A stretch of 64,000 nucleotides of DNA from Pseudoalteromonas sp. EB27 (GTDB lineage: Bacteria > Pseudomonadota > Gammaproteobacteria > Enterobacterales > Alteromonadaceae): contig NZ_MTQD01000009.1 in the NCBI RefSeq assembly GCF_001974875.1, forward strand, positions 150,211 to 214,210. The letters run 5' to 3'. Each line of letters begins with the position of its first letter. Position 1 is the first letter of the stretch. Shown piece after piece: positions 14,547 to 23,758 of the stretch. Below the pieces are notes generated by a model. It was not told the origin of the DNA, did not search any database, and saw nothing but the letters and a program-made list of their open reading frames with translations. The translations under genes and the position numbers were made by a program.

Positions 14547-16475
14547 ATGACCACGCCATTAATTCAATCACTTGAGCAGCACTTTGGTTTTAGCCAGTTT
14601 AGAACAGGGCAACAACAAACTATAGAGCAGCTTTTAAATGGTCAATCGTCGTTGGCTATATTTCCGACCGGCTCGGGTAAATCGTTGTGCTATCAATTAA
14701 CTGCGTTGCATTTACCAAATTTAACCTTAGTGGTTTCGCCTTTGCTTGCATTGATGAAAGATCAAATTAGCTTTTTAAATAGCAAAGGTATTTATGCTGC
14801 CAGCCTTGATTCGAGCCAAGATCAAATGCAAAGCAGCACCGTAATGAATGATGTGCGAAACGGTAAAATTAAAGTATTAATGGTGTCGGTTGAGCGTTTT
14901 AAAAACGAGCGTTTTAGAGAGTTTATAAGCCAAGTGGCGCTTTCGATGTTAGTGGTCGACGAAGCGCACTGTATATCTGAATGGGGCCATAACTTTAGAC
15001 CCGACTACCTTAAACTGCCGCGTTACCGCGAAGAGCTTAATATTCCTTTAGTGTTGTTACTTACTGCAACGGCCACTAAAAAAGTAAAACGCGATATGGC
15101 AGAGCGATTTGCTATATCGCCTGAGCGCATTGTGCAAACGGGCTTTTACCGAGAAAACTTAGATTTAAGTGTGTTGAGCGTTAAAACCGCCGATAAAAAC
15201 ACCGAGCTTGCTAACATTGTACGCGCGCAAAGTGGCCCTGGTATTGTGTATGTAACGCTACAGCAAAGCGCTGAGCAAGTCGCTAATGTGCTAAGTGCGC
15301 AAGGTGTGCATGCTGTTGCTTATCATGCGGGGCTTGAAGATACGCTACGCTGGCAAATTCAAGATGACTTTATGGCGGGTAAAATTAACGTCGTAGTGGC
15401 AACCATTGCCTTTGGTATGGGCGTTGATAAATCGGATATTCGCTTTGTTATACATTACGATTTACCAAAATCGATTGAAAACTACAGCCAAGAAATTGGC
15501 CGAGCAGGGCGCGATGGTAATCCATCAAACTGTTTCACGCTTGCTAACCTAGACGGCCTAAATACGGTTGAAAACTTTGTATACGGCGACACCCCTGAGC
15601 TTAGCGGTATTGAATACGTAATTAACGATATTCGTCAAAGCCACCAGCAATGGGAAATGCAAGAATATAGCTTATCGAGCGAAAGTAATATTAGGCAACT
15701 TGCTCTTAAAACCTTACTAGTACAACTAGAAATACAAGGCGCAATAACGCCGCAATATGCTTACTACGCCGATTTTAAATATAAATTTTTGGTTGATAAA
15801 AACGAGCTACTTGGCCATTTTGATGAGCAACGCCAAGCGTTTTTAACACAAATATTTAGCCACACCGATTTTAAAAAAATATGGGGCACGCTAAATTTTG
15901 ACTCCCTGACGCAAGCTGCGCAGGTTGATCGAAAACGTGTAGTGGCTGCTCTTGATTACCTAGCCGAAAAAAACCTAATAACGCTCGAAACCAAACGTAT
16001 TACTCAAGTATACAAAGTGCATGCAGAGGTTATAAATAACCCAGAACTTGCCCAGCAACTTCATGATTACTTTACCGATAAAGAACAAGCCGAAATTAAA
16101 CGTATTGCTGCATTGGTTCGCTTTTTTGAGCTACAAAGTTGCTTAAGCTATAACTTAGCGCGCTATTTTGACGATCAAAATGCGCCAGCGCAATGCGGGC
16201 ATTGCAGTGTATGCAGAGGGCATGCGGTTAAGCTTGAATACTCTATAGAGCCTGCATATATTGACGAGCAACTTATTTATCAAAAGGTGGATGAGTTTTT
16301 AGCGCATATGGCAGGCAAAGGTAATCACAATGTGGGTATTGAAACCCAATGCCGCTTTTTAGCGGGGATGAGTGTGCCGTTATTTGCGCGTAATAAAGTG
16401 CGCCAACTGAGTGGTTTTGCGCTGTGCGAGCAGATGCGTTACAGCGATATAAAAGCAAAACTACTAGCGCGTTAA
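14547..16475 (+). CDS. RecQ-family ATP-dependent DNA helicase
   Basis: 3'-5' DNA helicase family, 642 residues from ATG 14547 (AAAAGGA 7 bp upstream); the frame is open from 14517 but the family start fits 14547. Walker A is TGSGKS (41-46), and the DEAH box with the RecQ-specific aromatic loop is VVDEAHCISEWGHNF (~136-150). Motif VI is QEIGRAGRDG. A zinc module follows near residue 530-555, with one Cys in LQSCLSY and then CGHCSVC. There is no recognisable HRDC domain at the C-terminus, unlike E. coli RecQ, so this is a RecQ-like paralogue rather than certainly recQ. The gene is probably followed by the small YkgJ-like gene 45 bp away. Confidence 0.9.
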   Translation: MTTPLIQSLEQHFGFSQFRTGQQQTIEQLLNGQSSLAIFPTGSGKSLCYQLTALHLPNLTLVVSPLLALMKDQISFLNSKGIYAASLDSSQDQMQSSTVMNDVRNGKIKVLMVSVERFKNERFREFISQVALSMLVVDEAHCISEWGHNFRPDYLKLPRYREELNIPLVLLLTATATKKVKRDMAERFAISPERIVQTGFYRENLDLSVLSVKTADKNTELANIVRAQSGPGIVYVTLQQSAEQVANVLSAQGVHAVAYHAGLEDTLRWQIQDDFMAGKINVVVATIAFGMGVDKSDIRFVIHYDLPKSIENYSQEIGRAGRDGNPSNCFTLANLDGLNTVENFVYGDTPELSGIEYVINDIRQSHQQWEMQEYSLSSESNIRQLALKTLLVQLEIQGAITPQYAYYADFKYKFLVDKNELLGHFDEQRQAFLTQIFSHTDFKKIWGTLNFDSLTQAAQVDRKRVVAALDYLAEKNLITLETKRITQVYKVHAEVINNPELAQQLHDYFTDKEQAEIKRIAALVRFFELQSCLSYNLARYFDDQNAPAQCGHCSVCRGHAVKLEYSIEPAYIDEQLIYQKVDEFLAHMAGKGNHNVGIETQCRFLAGMSVPLFARNKVRQLSGFALCEQMRYSDIKAKLLAR

Positions 16476-16520
16476 ATTAGTTACTGTATCCTAGTGGCTT
16501 ATTCAAAAAAGTAAGCCACT

Positions 16521-16829
16521 ATGCCTCATATTGTTATTCCCGTTGAAAATATTTCTACTACCCCAGAGCCAGTTACCTGTGCTAACTGCCAAGCCTGTTG
16601 TTGCCAATTAGAAGTGCGCATAGTAACCGACACCGGCGTGCCTTTTAACTATATAGAATACGATAAATGGGGCAGCGAAGTAATGAAACGCGCTGACGAC
16701 GGTTGGTGCCAAGCACTCGACCGCAATACGCTTATGTGCTCTATTTACGAAAACCGCCCATTAGTATGTCGCGAGTTTGAAATGGCGTCGGGTGAGTGCA
16801 TTACCGAGCGTGATTTAGCGGGTATATAG
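16521..16829 (+). CDS. YkgJ/UPF0153-like cysteine-cluster protein
   Basis: The product has 102 residues. The N-terminal CANCQACCCQ followed by further cysteines (WCQALD, LMCSIYENRPLVCREF) is the zinc- or iron-chelating cluster of the CxxCxxCC family (UPF0153, YkgJ-like), probably coordinating Zn or an Fe-S cluster. The cellular role is not established. It sits 45 bp behind the RecQ-like gene in the same direction and is closed by a strong terminator, so it may share the helicase transcript. Confidence 0.85.
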   Translation: MPHIVIPVENISTTPEPVTCANCQACCCQLEVRIVTDTGVPFNYIEYDKWGSEVMKRADDGWCQALDRNTLMCSIYENRPLVCREFEMASGECITERDLAGI

Positions 16830-16860
16830 TCCGCTATTATTAAAGTACATAAACAACAAA

Positions 16861-16880
16861 GGGGCTTAAAGCCCCTTTTT
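16861..16880. terminator. Bidirectional rho-independent terminator
   Basis: GGGGCTTAAAGCCCC hairpin with T5 after it on the plus strand and a purine-rich AAA before it, between the convergent YkgJ-like and chemotaxis-receptor genes. Confidence 0.9.
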
Positions 16881-16903
16881 AATTACTGTAAAACGCTAAA
16901 CAA

Positions 16904-18523
16904 TTAAACTTTAAAGTAACTAATATACTTTTTAAGTGTGTTTGAAAGGTCAGCTAATGCAACTGCTTCTTGCGCGTTACTGTTAAGCGACATGCTGGTT
17001 TCTTTTGACATACTGGCAATTTCTTCTACGCCGGTACTAATTTGCGCCACGGTGGCTACTTGGTTTGATGTTGATTCAACAATTTCAAGCACGTTACTTA
17101 ATGAGTCGTTGGCTTGTTGCTGTATTTGATGCAGTAGCTCGTTTGCTTCGTGAGTAAGTGTTAAGCCATTTTCTACTTGCGGTACTGTGGTTTCCATAGC
17201 AGTTACCGACGCTTGCGTGTTTTCTTGTACTTGCAAAATCATCTTTTCGATATCGCCTGTTGCATCACCAGTACGCTGGGCAAGTTGCCTTACTTCGTCA
17301 GCAACAACAGCAAAACCTCGGCCTGTTTCGCCTGCTCTAGCGGCTTCTATTGCCGCATTTAGTGCAAGTAAGTTTGTTTGATCGGAAATACTGCGGATCA
17401 CACTTAAAATATCGCCAATGTGTTTTACATGTTCTTGCAACACGTTTACTTGAGTAACTGTGGCTTTTACGGTCACTGAAATTTGCTCAATTTCGGCGGC
17501 AACTTTTTGTACTGCAACACTACCTTGCTGTGACAACTGCGCCGTTATTTTTGAGTTATCTTCTGTTTGCCTAACTGAATCGGCTACAGCATGAATACTG
17601 CGGCTCATTTCTTCTAGGCTGCTTACTGCTGAGTTTGTATAAGTAACTTGTGCGTCAGCGGCACTAAGTGCTTGCTGCGAGCCAGACGCTACGCTTGCAG
17701 AGTGGGTAGAAAGCTCTTCAGATGAGTTAATAATGCTATCTACAATGGTTTTTAATTTAGATTGCATCACCCCTACAGAAGCCATCATGCTATTTGGGCA
17801 ACACGACTGTACATCGCCTCTTAAGTCGCCTTGGGCAATAAGGGCAATTACTTCGGCGGCTTCTTGTGGCTCGCCGCCTACTGAGTTTCTGATCAGTTGG
17901 CTAATAACATACGCAACGCTTGCACCTATTAAAACTGCAAGCGCGGTGAGCGAAATCATCCAAATTTCAAATGAACTGGCAATATCGAGAGTATCAATAG
18001 TGGTGGCTTGATTTGCTTGTTCTTGCAGGTTTATAAATTGATTTATAACATTTAGCCACTCGGTAAACGCAGGGCGCGCATCGGTTAATAAAATGCGCTC
18101 AGCTTCGTTTAGGTTTCCTGCGTTTTTAGCGTTTATTACACCTTGAATAAAAGGCTGAGTGCGCTGCTCTATTTGATTTATTTTATTAATTAAAGCGCGT
18201 TCTTCGCTATTCATATTACCTATTAGCTCGGCCATAGAGCGGCTTGAGGTTTGGTAAAATGCGTTTAGCTCTTTTATGCTATTTAACACGGTGCTTAAAC
18301 TGCTTTGATCGGTAATTAGCACTACATCGCGCACGGCTATTGCTCTGTCGTGTACGCTGCCTCTAAAGTTAATTGCGTAACGTTGCTTTACCGAATTTAC
18401 GTCGGTCATGTGGGTAATATTATTATTAATGAGGCTAACGCGCGAAATTCCAATAATGGTTAAAATAAGCATCATTGATAAAATTACGCCAAAACCGGTC
18501 GTTAAACGCATGTTTATGGTCAT
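16904..18523 (-). CDS. Methyl-accepting chemotaxis protein
   Basis: Transmembrane chemoreceptor, 539 residues from ATG 18523, preceded by GGGATC (a TTG at 18535 is less likely). An N-terminal membrane helix (about residues 8-28) is followed by a ~160-residue periplasmic four-helix-bundle sensor, a second helix (~187-210) and a HAMP linker. The long cytoplasmic coiled coil ends in the signalling hairpin [19 protein letters not shown], which binds CheA and CheW. No chemotaxis kinase genes are nearby, so this is an orphan receptor feeding a remote array. The ligand cannot be told from the sequence. It ends at the shared terminator with the YkgJ-like gene. Confidence 0.95.
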   Translation of the reverse strand: MTINMRLTTGFGVILSMMLILTIIGISRVSLINNNITHMTDVNSVKQRYAINFRGSVHDRAIAVRDVVLITDQSSLSTVLNSIKELNAFYQTSSRSMAELIGNMNSEERALINKINQIEQRTQPFIQGVINAKNAGNLNEAERILLTDARPAFTEWLNVINQFINLQEQANQATTIDTLDIASSFEIWMISLTALAVLIGASVAYVISQLIRNSVGGEPQEAAEVIALIAQGDLRGDVQSCCPNSMMASVGVMQSKLKTIVDSIINSSEELSTHSASVASGSQQALSAADAQVTYTNSAVSSLEEMSRSIHAVADSVRQTEDNSKITAQLSQQGSVAVQKVAAEIEQISVTVKATVTQVNVLQEHVKHIGDILSVIRSISDQTNLLALNAAIEAARAGETGRGFAVVADEVRQLAQRTGDATGDIEKMILQVQENTQASVTAMETTVPQVENGLTLTHEANELLHQIQQQANDSLSNVLEIVESTSNQVATVAQISTGVEEIASMSKETSMSLNSNAQEAVALADLSNTLKKYISYFKV

Positions 18524-18708
18524 GGTTGATCCCAAGTGTGAGTCAATACGCGCAAGAGCAGCTTGTATTATTAGTGATTATTCTAAAATAATAGCAGCAT
18601 TATGCCTTATTAATTAAAGTTTTATTAGCAATAAGGGATTGTTTGTTAATTTAGTTTACAAGCGTAACTTTGGTGGGGTTATTTTGCAGGCATATTTACA
18701 GGCATAAA

Positions 18709-18728
18709 AAAGGGGCTAAATGCCCCTT
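18709..18728 (-). terminator. Terminator behind the glutathione S-transferase gene
   Basis: AAGGGGC-TAAAT-GCCCCTT stem, followed on the minus strand by a T-tract (TTTTTTATG). Placed about 30 bp after the GST stop. Confidence 0.85.
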
Positions 18729-18759
18729 AGTGTTATATAAAAATATTATATAAAAGTAG

Positions 18760-19377
18760 TTAGTCGTACTTTGCTTCTAGTTCATTAGCTGTATGAAACT
18801 TCTCATGGCTTTGTAATTGCTCGTCGTATTTAACGAGGTTTTTAAAGTGCGCTAATTGACCTGAGTTTTTAACAATTTCAACAATAAACGACATCATAAA
18901 GTCAGCACCCGTTAGGGTATCGCCCACTAAATAACGTTTACCTTCAAGGCGGTCGTTAAAGTAGCTAATTACTTTAGCTGTTTCGGCGTCGGCATAGCCT
19001 TCTAAAAACTGTGTTTTAGCGCCGTCTTTAAGTACAAACATTTTAAGTAAAAGCGGTAAAATTGCTGAGCTTTCTGCAAAGTGCAGCCACTGTTGGTAGT
19101 CAACGTATTCAGCGGTATCTACTTTTGGAGCAAATTTACCGTTACCGTATTTAGTAATAAGGTAATCGGTAATAGCGCCTGATTCAGCAATAATTAGGCC
19201 GCCGTCTTCAATTACTGGTGACTTACCAAGTTGATGAATATGCTTTAATTCGTCAGGGGCTAAGAAAGTGTCTTTATTGCGCTGGTAAGCGACGATTTCG
19301 TAGTCAACATTTAGCTCTTCTAAAAGCCAAATTACACGTTTAGAACGGGATTTATTTAAATGGTGTAGTTTGATCAT
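18760..19377 (-). CDS. Glutathione S-transferase family protein
   Basis: The product has 205 residues. It has an N-terminal thioredoxin-like GST domain (MIKLHHLNKSRSKRVIWLLE; the RSKRV region holds the glutathione-activating Ser or equivalent) with the cis-proline loop GKSPVIEDGGLIIAESGAI. An alpha-helical C-terminal domain follows, with the capping motif LVGDTLTGADFMMSF. It conjugates or reduces electrophiles using glutathione. The gene follows the CurA-like reductase on the same strand across a 50-bp gap containing a hairpin, so it may be partly co-transcribed with that detoxifying gene. RBS AAAAGGA. Confidence 0.92.
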   Translation of the reverse strand: MIKLHHLNKSRSKRVIWLLEELNVDYEIVAYQRNKDTFLAPDELKHIHQLGKSPVIEDGGLIIAESGAITDYLITKYGNGKFAPKVDTAEYVDYQQWLHFAESSAILPLLLKMFVLKDGAKTQFLEGYADAETAKVISYFNDRLEGKRYLVGDTLTGADFMMSFIVEIVKNSGQLAHFKNLVKYDEQLQSHEKFHTANELEAKYD

Positions 19378-19391
19378 GTCAGTCCTTTTGT

Positions 19392-19419
19392 GGCTTGTAA
19401 GGGCTTAGCCTTACAAGCC
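19392..19419 (-). terminator. Hairpin between reductase and GST genes
   Basis: Perfect 11-bp arms GGCTTGTAAGG (19392-19402) and CCTTACAAGCC (19409-19419) in the 50-bp gap. There is no T-tract on the minus strand (ACAAAAGGA follows, which is the GST ribosome-binding site), so it may be an attenuator or mRNA-processing hairpin more than a full stop. Confidence 0.55.
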
Positions 19420-19427
19420 GTTTAAAA

Positions 19428-20456
19428 TTAAAGTGGGTTATTAATTTTAACCACAGTTTTACCAAAGTTTTTACCGCATATCATATCGTTGAACGCGCCT
19501 ACTGTATTTTCGATGCCTTCTACCATGTGCTCACGGTATTGAATTTTTCCGTCTTTTAGCCATTTTTGCATGTCTTGTGCAAACTCGTCGTAACGGTCGC
19601 CGTAATCATCAAAAATGATAAAGCCTTGCATTTTAATACGCTTAGTAAGCAATTGACCCATTAGCATACCTAAACGGTCAGGGCCTTCTGGTAAGCTAGT
19701 TGCGTTATATTGCGATACTAAACCACACAATGGTACGCGTGCTGCGGTATTTAATAGTGGTAGTACGGCGTCGAATACTTTTCCGCCCACATTTTCGTAG
19801 TAAACATCTATGCCTTTGTCGCAGGCTTTTTCTAGTTGCTCTTCAAAGTCATCGGCTTTGTGATCAATACACGCATCAAACCCTAGTTTTTCAACGGCAT
19901 GTGCACATTTTTCACTGCCACCAGCAACACCCACTACTTTACAGCCTTTAATTTTAGCTATTTGACCAACCGTTGCGCCTACTGGGCCTGTTGCAGCTGC
20001 AACAACTACGGTTTCGCCTTCTTTAGGCTGGCCAATATCAAGTAAACCCATGTAGGCTGTAAAGCCTGGCATACCCATGATACCTAACGCGTACGAAGGA
20101 TTTTCAGGCTCTTTACCTAATTGCATTAAGCCTTCGCCATCGGTAATGGCGTAGTCTTGCCAACCTGTGTAGGCAAGTACCCATTCACCGATCCTAAACT
20201 TATCGTTTTTAGACTCTTCTACTTGGCACACTGTTGCGCCAACCATTACATCACCAATATTAACAGGATCTGCGTACGACTTAGCATCGCTCATACGACC
20301 ACGCATGTATGGGTCTAGTGATAAGTAAATAGTGCGTAGTAAAACTTCGCCGTCTTTTAATGCAGGAAGCTCTACCGTTTTTAATTTAAAGTTTTCATCT
20401 GTTGGAGCGCCATTAGGGCGTGATTCAAGAGTAAGTTGGCGACTAGTCGTAGACAT
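19428..20456 (-). CDS. CurA-like NADPH-dependent oxidoreductase (MDR family)
   Basis: The product has 342 residues, zinc-free medium-chain dehydrogenase/reductase fold of the CurA/leukotriene B4 dehydrogenase type. The N-terminal part has the substrate-side motif LSLDPYMRGRM (~48-58), as in E. coli CurA. The NADP-binding Rossmann part holds AATGPVGATVGQIAKIKGC near residue 155, with ENVGGKVFD later. It reduces the carbon-carbon double bond of enones and similar electrophiles. AGGAG lies just upstream of the ATG. It is followed by a GST gene, which suggests a shared task in electrophile detoxification. Confidence 0.92.
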   Translation of the reverse strand: MSTTSRQLTLESRPNGAPTDENFKLKTVELPALKDGEVLLRTIYLSLDPYMRGRMSDAKSYADPVNIGDVMVGATVCQVEESKNDKFRIGEWVLAYTGWQDYAITDGEGLMQLGKEPENPSYALGIMGMPGFTAYMGLLDIGQPKEGETVVVAAATGPVGATVGQIAKIKGCKVVGVAGGSEKCAHAVEKLGFDACIDHKADDFEEQLEKACDKGIDVYYENVGGKVFDAVLPLLNTAARVPLCGLVSQYNATSLPEGPDRLGMLMGQLLTKRIKMQGFIIFDDYGDRYDEFAQDMQKWLKDGKIQYREHMVEGIENTVGAFNDMICGKNFGKTVVKINNPL

Positions 20457-20637
20457 ATAAGATCTCCTATTAATATAAATAAACTACTTACCGAATGTTT
20501 ACGCTTTTAAAATCGTGTTCAGCTAAACAATAATGCGCGGCTAAGCAGTATGAATATGTACAATGCGTACCTTAATAAAGGAGTTTTGGGCGGGTGGTTG
20601 ATAATTCAACCTTTACAAAGTATTTATTCTAAACGAT

Positions 20638-21126
20638 TTATTTAAGTTTGCTAAATATATGATTATTGTAAAAATCACCGCTTTTATAAATAGCCTGTTT
20701 AAGCACAGCTTCTTGTTCAAAGCCGTTTTTAGTAAGTGCTTTCATAGAGCCGGTATTACCAGCAAACACTGCACCAAAAACTCTGTTTAAGTGTGAGCTT
20801 GCAAACGCTTCATTGCATATAAGTTCAATAGCGCGAGTAATTATGCCTTGCCCCCAATAGGCTTTATTAAGCCAATAACCAATTTCGCCACTGTGGCTGT
20901 ATTCAAATTCGCCGGGAGTTATACCAATACAGCCCGCAAATTGCCCATTTACAACAATGGCCTTAACCATTCCATTTTTAGAACCTTGGTTTATCCACCA
21001 ATCAGCATCGGCTTGCGTATACGGAAACGGAATTTTTGACGATAGAAAACGCGTAACCTGTTCATCATTTAAGGTGCTAATAATAAAAGGCGCGTCTTGG
21101 ACTTTAAACTCTCTGAGGGTGATCAT
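20638..21126 (-). CDS. GNAT-family N-acetyltransferase (RimJ/RimL type)
   Basis: The product has 162 residues, an acetyl-CoA-dependent acetyltransferase. The motif A region GEIGYWLNKAYWGQGIITRA (~78-97) is the acetyl-CoA pyrophosphate loop, and LNRVFGAVFAGNTGSMKALT (~115-134) with KNGFEQEAVL is motif B, typical of the RimJ/RimL/SpeG branch that modifies N-terminal amino groups or small amines. The substrate is unknown. It stands alone, divergent from anmK. Confidence 0.9.
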   Translation of the reverse strand: MITLREFKVQDAPFIISTLNDEQVTRFLSSKIPFPYTQADADWWINQGSKNGMVKAIVVNGQFAGCIGITPGEFEYSHSGEIGYWLNKAYWGQGIITRAIELICNEAFASSHLNRVFGAVFAGNTGSMKALTKNGFEQEAVLKQAIYKSGDFYNNHIFSKLK

Positions 21127-21275
21127 ATTTTTTCATAAATTTTTAGTATGCATACTAACTTAACAATCATTTAAACGTTAAACAATCAGAACCTAAATTA
21201 AACTCTTTACGGCTATTACTTTGTTTTAAAGTCCTCTAATATAAGCAAAATATGATACCTGTTTAAGATACCTTT

Positions 21276-22481
21276 ATGCACCCACACATAGCCGCCCTTT
21301 ATAATAGTGCCCAAAAGCCAAGCCGTTTAATTATTGGTTTAATGAGTGGTACCTCGTTAGATGGGCTCGATGTAGCGCTTTGCAAAGTAACGGGCGCGGG
21401 CTTAAATACACACATTGAGGTTTTAAATTTTACCACCGTTGACTACAACGACGATTATAAAACTAAAATAAAGCAGGTATTTGCTAAGCGGGAATGCGAT
21501 TTAGAGCTTGTTACCTTGCTGCATCCGTGGGTAGGTAAACTCCATGGCGATATAGTTAATCAGTGCTTACATACTTGGCAGGTAAACCCGGCAAGTATTG
21601 ATGTAATAGCGAGCCATGGGCAAACCATTTACCACTGCCCGCAGTCGCAGCATAACCACAAAAGCTTTACTAATGGCACCTTACAAATTGGCGACAGTGA
21701 CCAGATAGCCGTTACTACGGGTATTACTACCATTGGTGATTTTAGGCAAAAACATATAGCGGCAGGGGGCGAAGGCGCACCACTGGCTGTGTATGGCGAT
21801 TATTTGTATTTTTCGAGCGCTGCTGAGAGTCGTGTTTTGCTAAACATGGGCGGCATAGCAAACTTAACGTTTTTACCAAAAAATGGCGATGCAAACGGTG
21901 TGTTTAGTAGCGATATTGGCCCCGGTAATACCATTATGGATGCCTACGTACAGCAACATTTTACAGCGCTACATTATGACGATGGTGCTAAAATAGCAAA
22001 AGCAGGCAAGGTAAATACGCCATTATTAAATGCATTATGTAATAACGCATTTTTTGCACTCCCAATGCCTAAAACCACAGGGCCGGAGGTATTTAACTTA
22101 GCGTATTTAACCGCCGCGCAGCAGCTTACAAATACTCACCATTTAAGCCATGAAGATGTGATGGCCACCTTAAATACCTTTACTGCAACCGTAATAGCAA
22201 ACGCATTAAACGAGTGTGTAGAGCGCACACAAAATTGTGTGGTGTATGCAAGTGGTGGCGGTATTCATAACCCGTTACTAATGGCGCAACTTACAGCGCT
22301 TTGCCCACGTATTGAGGCTTTTAAAAATACCGATGATTTAGGCATAAATCCCGACGCAAAAGAGGCCGTACTATTTGCCATTTTAGCTAACGAATGCCTA
22401 GCCGGAGAGCTGCAACACCTAAGTAATACTGAACAAGGTATTGCGGGAGTTACTATGGGTAAAGTGAGTTTTGCAGATTAA
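21276..22481 (+). CDS. anmK: Anhydro-N-acetylmuramic acid kinase
   Basis: The product has 401 residues. It phosphorylates and opens 1,6-anhydro-N-acetylmuramic acid during cell-wall recycling, giving MurNAc-6-phosphate. The N-terminal signature GLMSGTSLDGLD (~22-33) binds the ATP phosphates, ASHGQTIYHCP and IGDFRQKHIAAGGEGAPL are substrate-side signatures, and SDIGPGNTIMD is the second phosphate loop. The ~20 residues before the signature are longer than usual, so the start could lie slightly downstream; the ATG at 21276 has a weak ribosome-binding site. It appears monocistronic; no murQ or nagZ is adjacent. Confidence 0.95.
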   Translation: MHPHIAALYNSAQKPSRLIIGLMSGTSLDGLDVALCKVTGAGLNTHIEVLNFTTVDYNDDYKTKIKQVFAKRECDLELVTLLHPWVGKLHGDIVNQCLHTWQVNPASIDVIASHGQTIYHCPQSQHNHKSFTNGTLQIGDSDQIAVTTGITTIGDFRQKHIAAGGEGAPLAVYGDYLYFSSAAESRVLLNMGGIANLTFLPKNGDANGVFSSDIGPGNTIMDAYVQQHFTALHYDDGAKIAKAGKVNTPLLNALCNNAFFALPMPKTTGPEVFNLAYLTAAQQLTNTHHLSHEDVMATLNTFTATVIANALNECVERTQNCVVYASGGGIHNPLLMAQLTALCPRIEAFKNTDDLGINPDAKEAVLFAILANECLAGELQHLSNTEQGIAGVTMGKVSFAD

Positions 22482-22508
22482 GGTTTTATAAGTTCGTATA
22501 TCAACACA

Positions 22509-22994
22509 TTAAAAAAACGAAAATAAACTTGAGCTCATATTACGAAAGTATTTTTTAACGCCATGTGGCTTAGTTTGGCTTTTAAGTGCTTGCTGATTTT
22601 TATAACCTGCTTCAAACGCATTTACTTGCATATCGAACTGTAAACTATTTTTTAAAGTGGCATTTAAGCCATGCAGCATCAATTGCATTACTAAGCAGTG
22701 GCTTTGAGTAATTTTACTTAATGTTAAATACACATAACCACGCTCTAAGTCGGCGTTAGTGAGTGCTTTTTCAGTAAAGTATTGCGCATCACGGGCACTG
22801 GGATACGTTGCGCTCAGCGAAATAATATCGTTTTCGTGGGCGTCGTCAGGCAATACGCATTGCAGCGTTATTTCATGCATAGCACTGGCTTGCAAGGTTA
22901 ACTGCTCGTATTCCATTGTGTGGCCCATAGCCGCAGAGAGAGGATCTTCAAACGATTGTAACGCAAATGTGAGTTGCGTCATTGGTGTGCTCAT
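22509..22994 (-). CDS. Conserved-looking hypothetical protein
   Basis: The product has 161 residues and I do not recognise a family. It has no signal peptide or membrane helix. It has a mixed alpha/beta look (MEYEQLTLQASAMHEITLQC is strand-like), and the C-terminus is basic then hydrophobic (KKYFRNMSSSLFSFF). It is convergent with anmK, 27 bp apart, without a visible terminator between. A PhoB-box-like repeat lies 55-76 bp upstream on its strand. Confidence 0.6.
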   Translation of the reverse strand: MSTPMTQLTFALQSFEDPLSAAMGHTMEYEQLTLQASAMHEITLQCVLPDDAHENDIISLSATYPSARDAQYFTEKALTNADLERGYVYLTLSKITQSHCLVMQLMLHGLNATLKNSLQFDMQVNAFEAGYKNQQALKSQTKPHGVKKYFRNMSSSLFSFF

Positions 22995-23048
22995 TTACTT
23001 CAACTTCTAGATTATAAAAAATACAGTTCGAGTTTAAATTATCATCTA

Positions 23049-23070
23049 TTTTGATTGCAGTTTTATGACA
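23049..23070 (-). promoter_or_regulatory. PhoB-box-like direct repeat
   Basis: On the minus strand it reads TGTCATAAAAC then TGCAATCAAAA, two 11-bp units resembling the Pho-box unit (TGTCA plus AT-rich spacer). It is followed 5 bp later by GATAAT as a possible -10 for the hypothetical gene ending at 22509. Similar sequence occurs at 30924-30950 and near 55038. Inference only. Confidence 0.3.
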
Positions 23071-23172
23071 AATTGCACTTAATCGGATAATCGCTGTATT
23101 TTGATCAAAAAAGATCGCTATAAGCAAAGCTGTTTTAGTAACTTATGAGGAATAAGAGAATTGCATCTGGCG

Positions 23173-23220
23173 GTTTCAATAGCGATTACTTTATATATAA
23201 AACAAAGGAGCTATTGAAAC
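23173..23220. repeat. Inverted repeat after the 75-residue ORF
   Basis: Perfect 11-bp arms GTTTCAATAGC (23173-23183) and GCTATTGAAAC (23210-23220), directly behind the stop of the minus-strand gene. A transcription-end hairpin is likely, though there is no T-tract. Confidence 0.5.
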
Positions 23221-23222
23221 AG

Positions 23223-23450
23223 TTAAGCAGTATTTAGTTGCTCAGAAATAATACTTAAAAGCTCTTCAGCATCACTATATTCAATTTGAACTGCTCTGCT
23301 TATATCTAGTACTAAATTGTCTACTTTGGACTCAACATTGAACAATTTTTCATTAATGAATGAAAGAACTTCTACGTTAGCGATGCTGCAAGCATCAGTG
23401 GCTAGTTTCATTGTGCTCGCTTTATGTTCATCATAGTTTTGCGCGTCCAT
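23223..23450 (-). CDS. Small hypothetical protein
   Basis: The product has 75 residues, acidic, predicted mainly helical (SKVDNLVLDISRAVQIEYSD), with no membrane segment. GAGGATG upstream of the ATG is a good ribosome-binding site and a hairpin follows the stop, which supports a real gene. No recognised family; it lies next to the degraded AbiE-like locus and the structured repeat. Confidence 0.5.
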   Translation of the reverse strand: MDAQNYDEHKASTMKLATDACSIANVEVLSFINEKLFNVESKVDNLVLDISRAVQIEYSDAEELLSIISEQLNTA

Positions 23451-23542
23451 AAAGTCATCCTCATAAAGTGAGTCTGCGATATCAGGTATTTTTGAGTAAT
23501 GCCTAGGTCGTGTTGATCTTTGTGGATTGAAATTTGTTCAAT

Positions 23543-23740
23543 CTAGGGACGATTAAATCGCGGCGCGAGGTTTGTAACCTAGTGGGCTAAGTAAAAACCG
23601 AGCAACAAAGAGTTGATCGTCCCTAGAAAGAACCCAAAGGGCAGCGCATGTTTGGTATTTATGCGGCGTTATCGCCTATTCGTGGGGAATAACCACACTA
23701 CATAGGCTCTGCCTTGCCTAAAAACCAAACATACTGCTGC
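23543..23740. repeat. Structured repeat element abutting the AbiEii-like pseudogene
   Basis: Left module: CTAGGGACGAT (23543-23553) pairs perfectly with ATCGTCCCTAG (23616-23626) around an inner AGGTT/AACCT hairpin (23568-23580). Right module: GCAGC plus ATGTTTGGT (23641-23656) pairs with ACCAAACAT plus GCTGC (23724-23740) around GGCG/CGCC (23665-23676), CCTAT/ATAGG and GTGG/CCAC hairpins. No ORF lies inside. Its right edge meets the truncated 3' end of the toxin gene near 23757, so it probably inserted or recombined there. I recall similar sequence as a dispersed repeat in Alteromonadales genomes, but that is unchecked. Confidence 0.65.
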
Positions 23741-23758
23741 AAATTCACCCACGAAAGG

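Noticed and set aside
18524..18660. A sigma-28 promoter for the chemotaxis receptor
   Set aside because: The minus strand has TAAAACTT followed after 11 bp by GCATAATG, which misses the CCGATA core; too weak to list, unlike the site at 34140.
23099..23110. TTTTGATCAAAA as an FNR box
   Set aside because: The palindrome lacks the N4 centre of TTGAT-N4-ATCAA, so it does not fit the FNR pattern.
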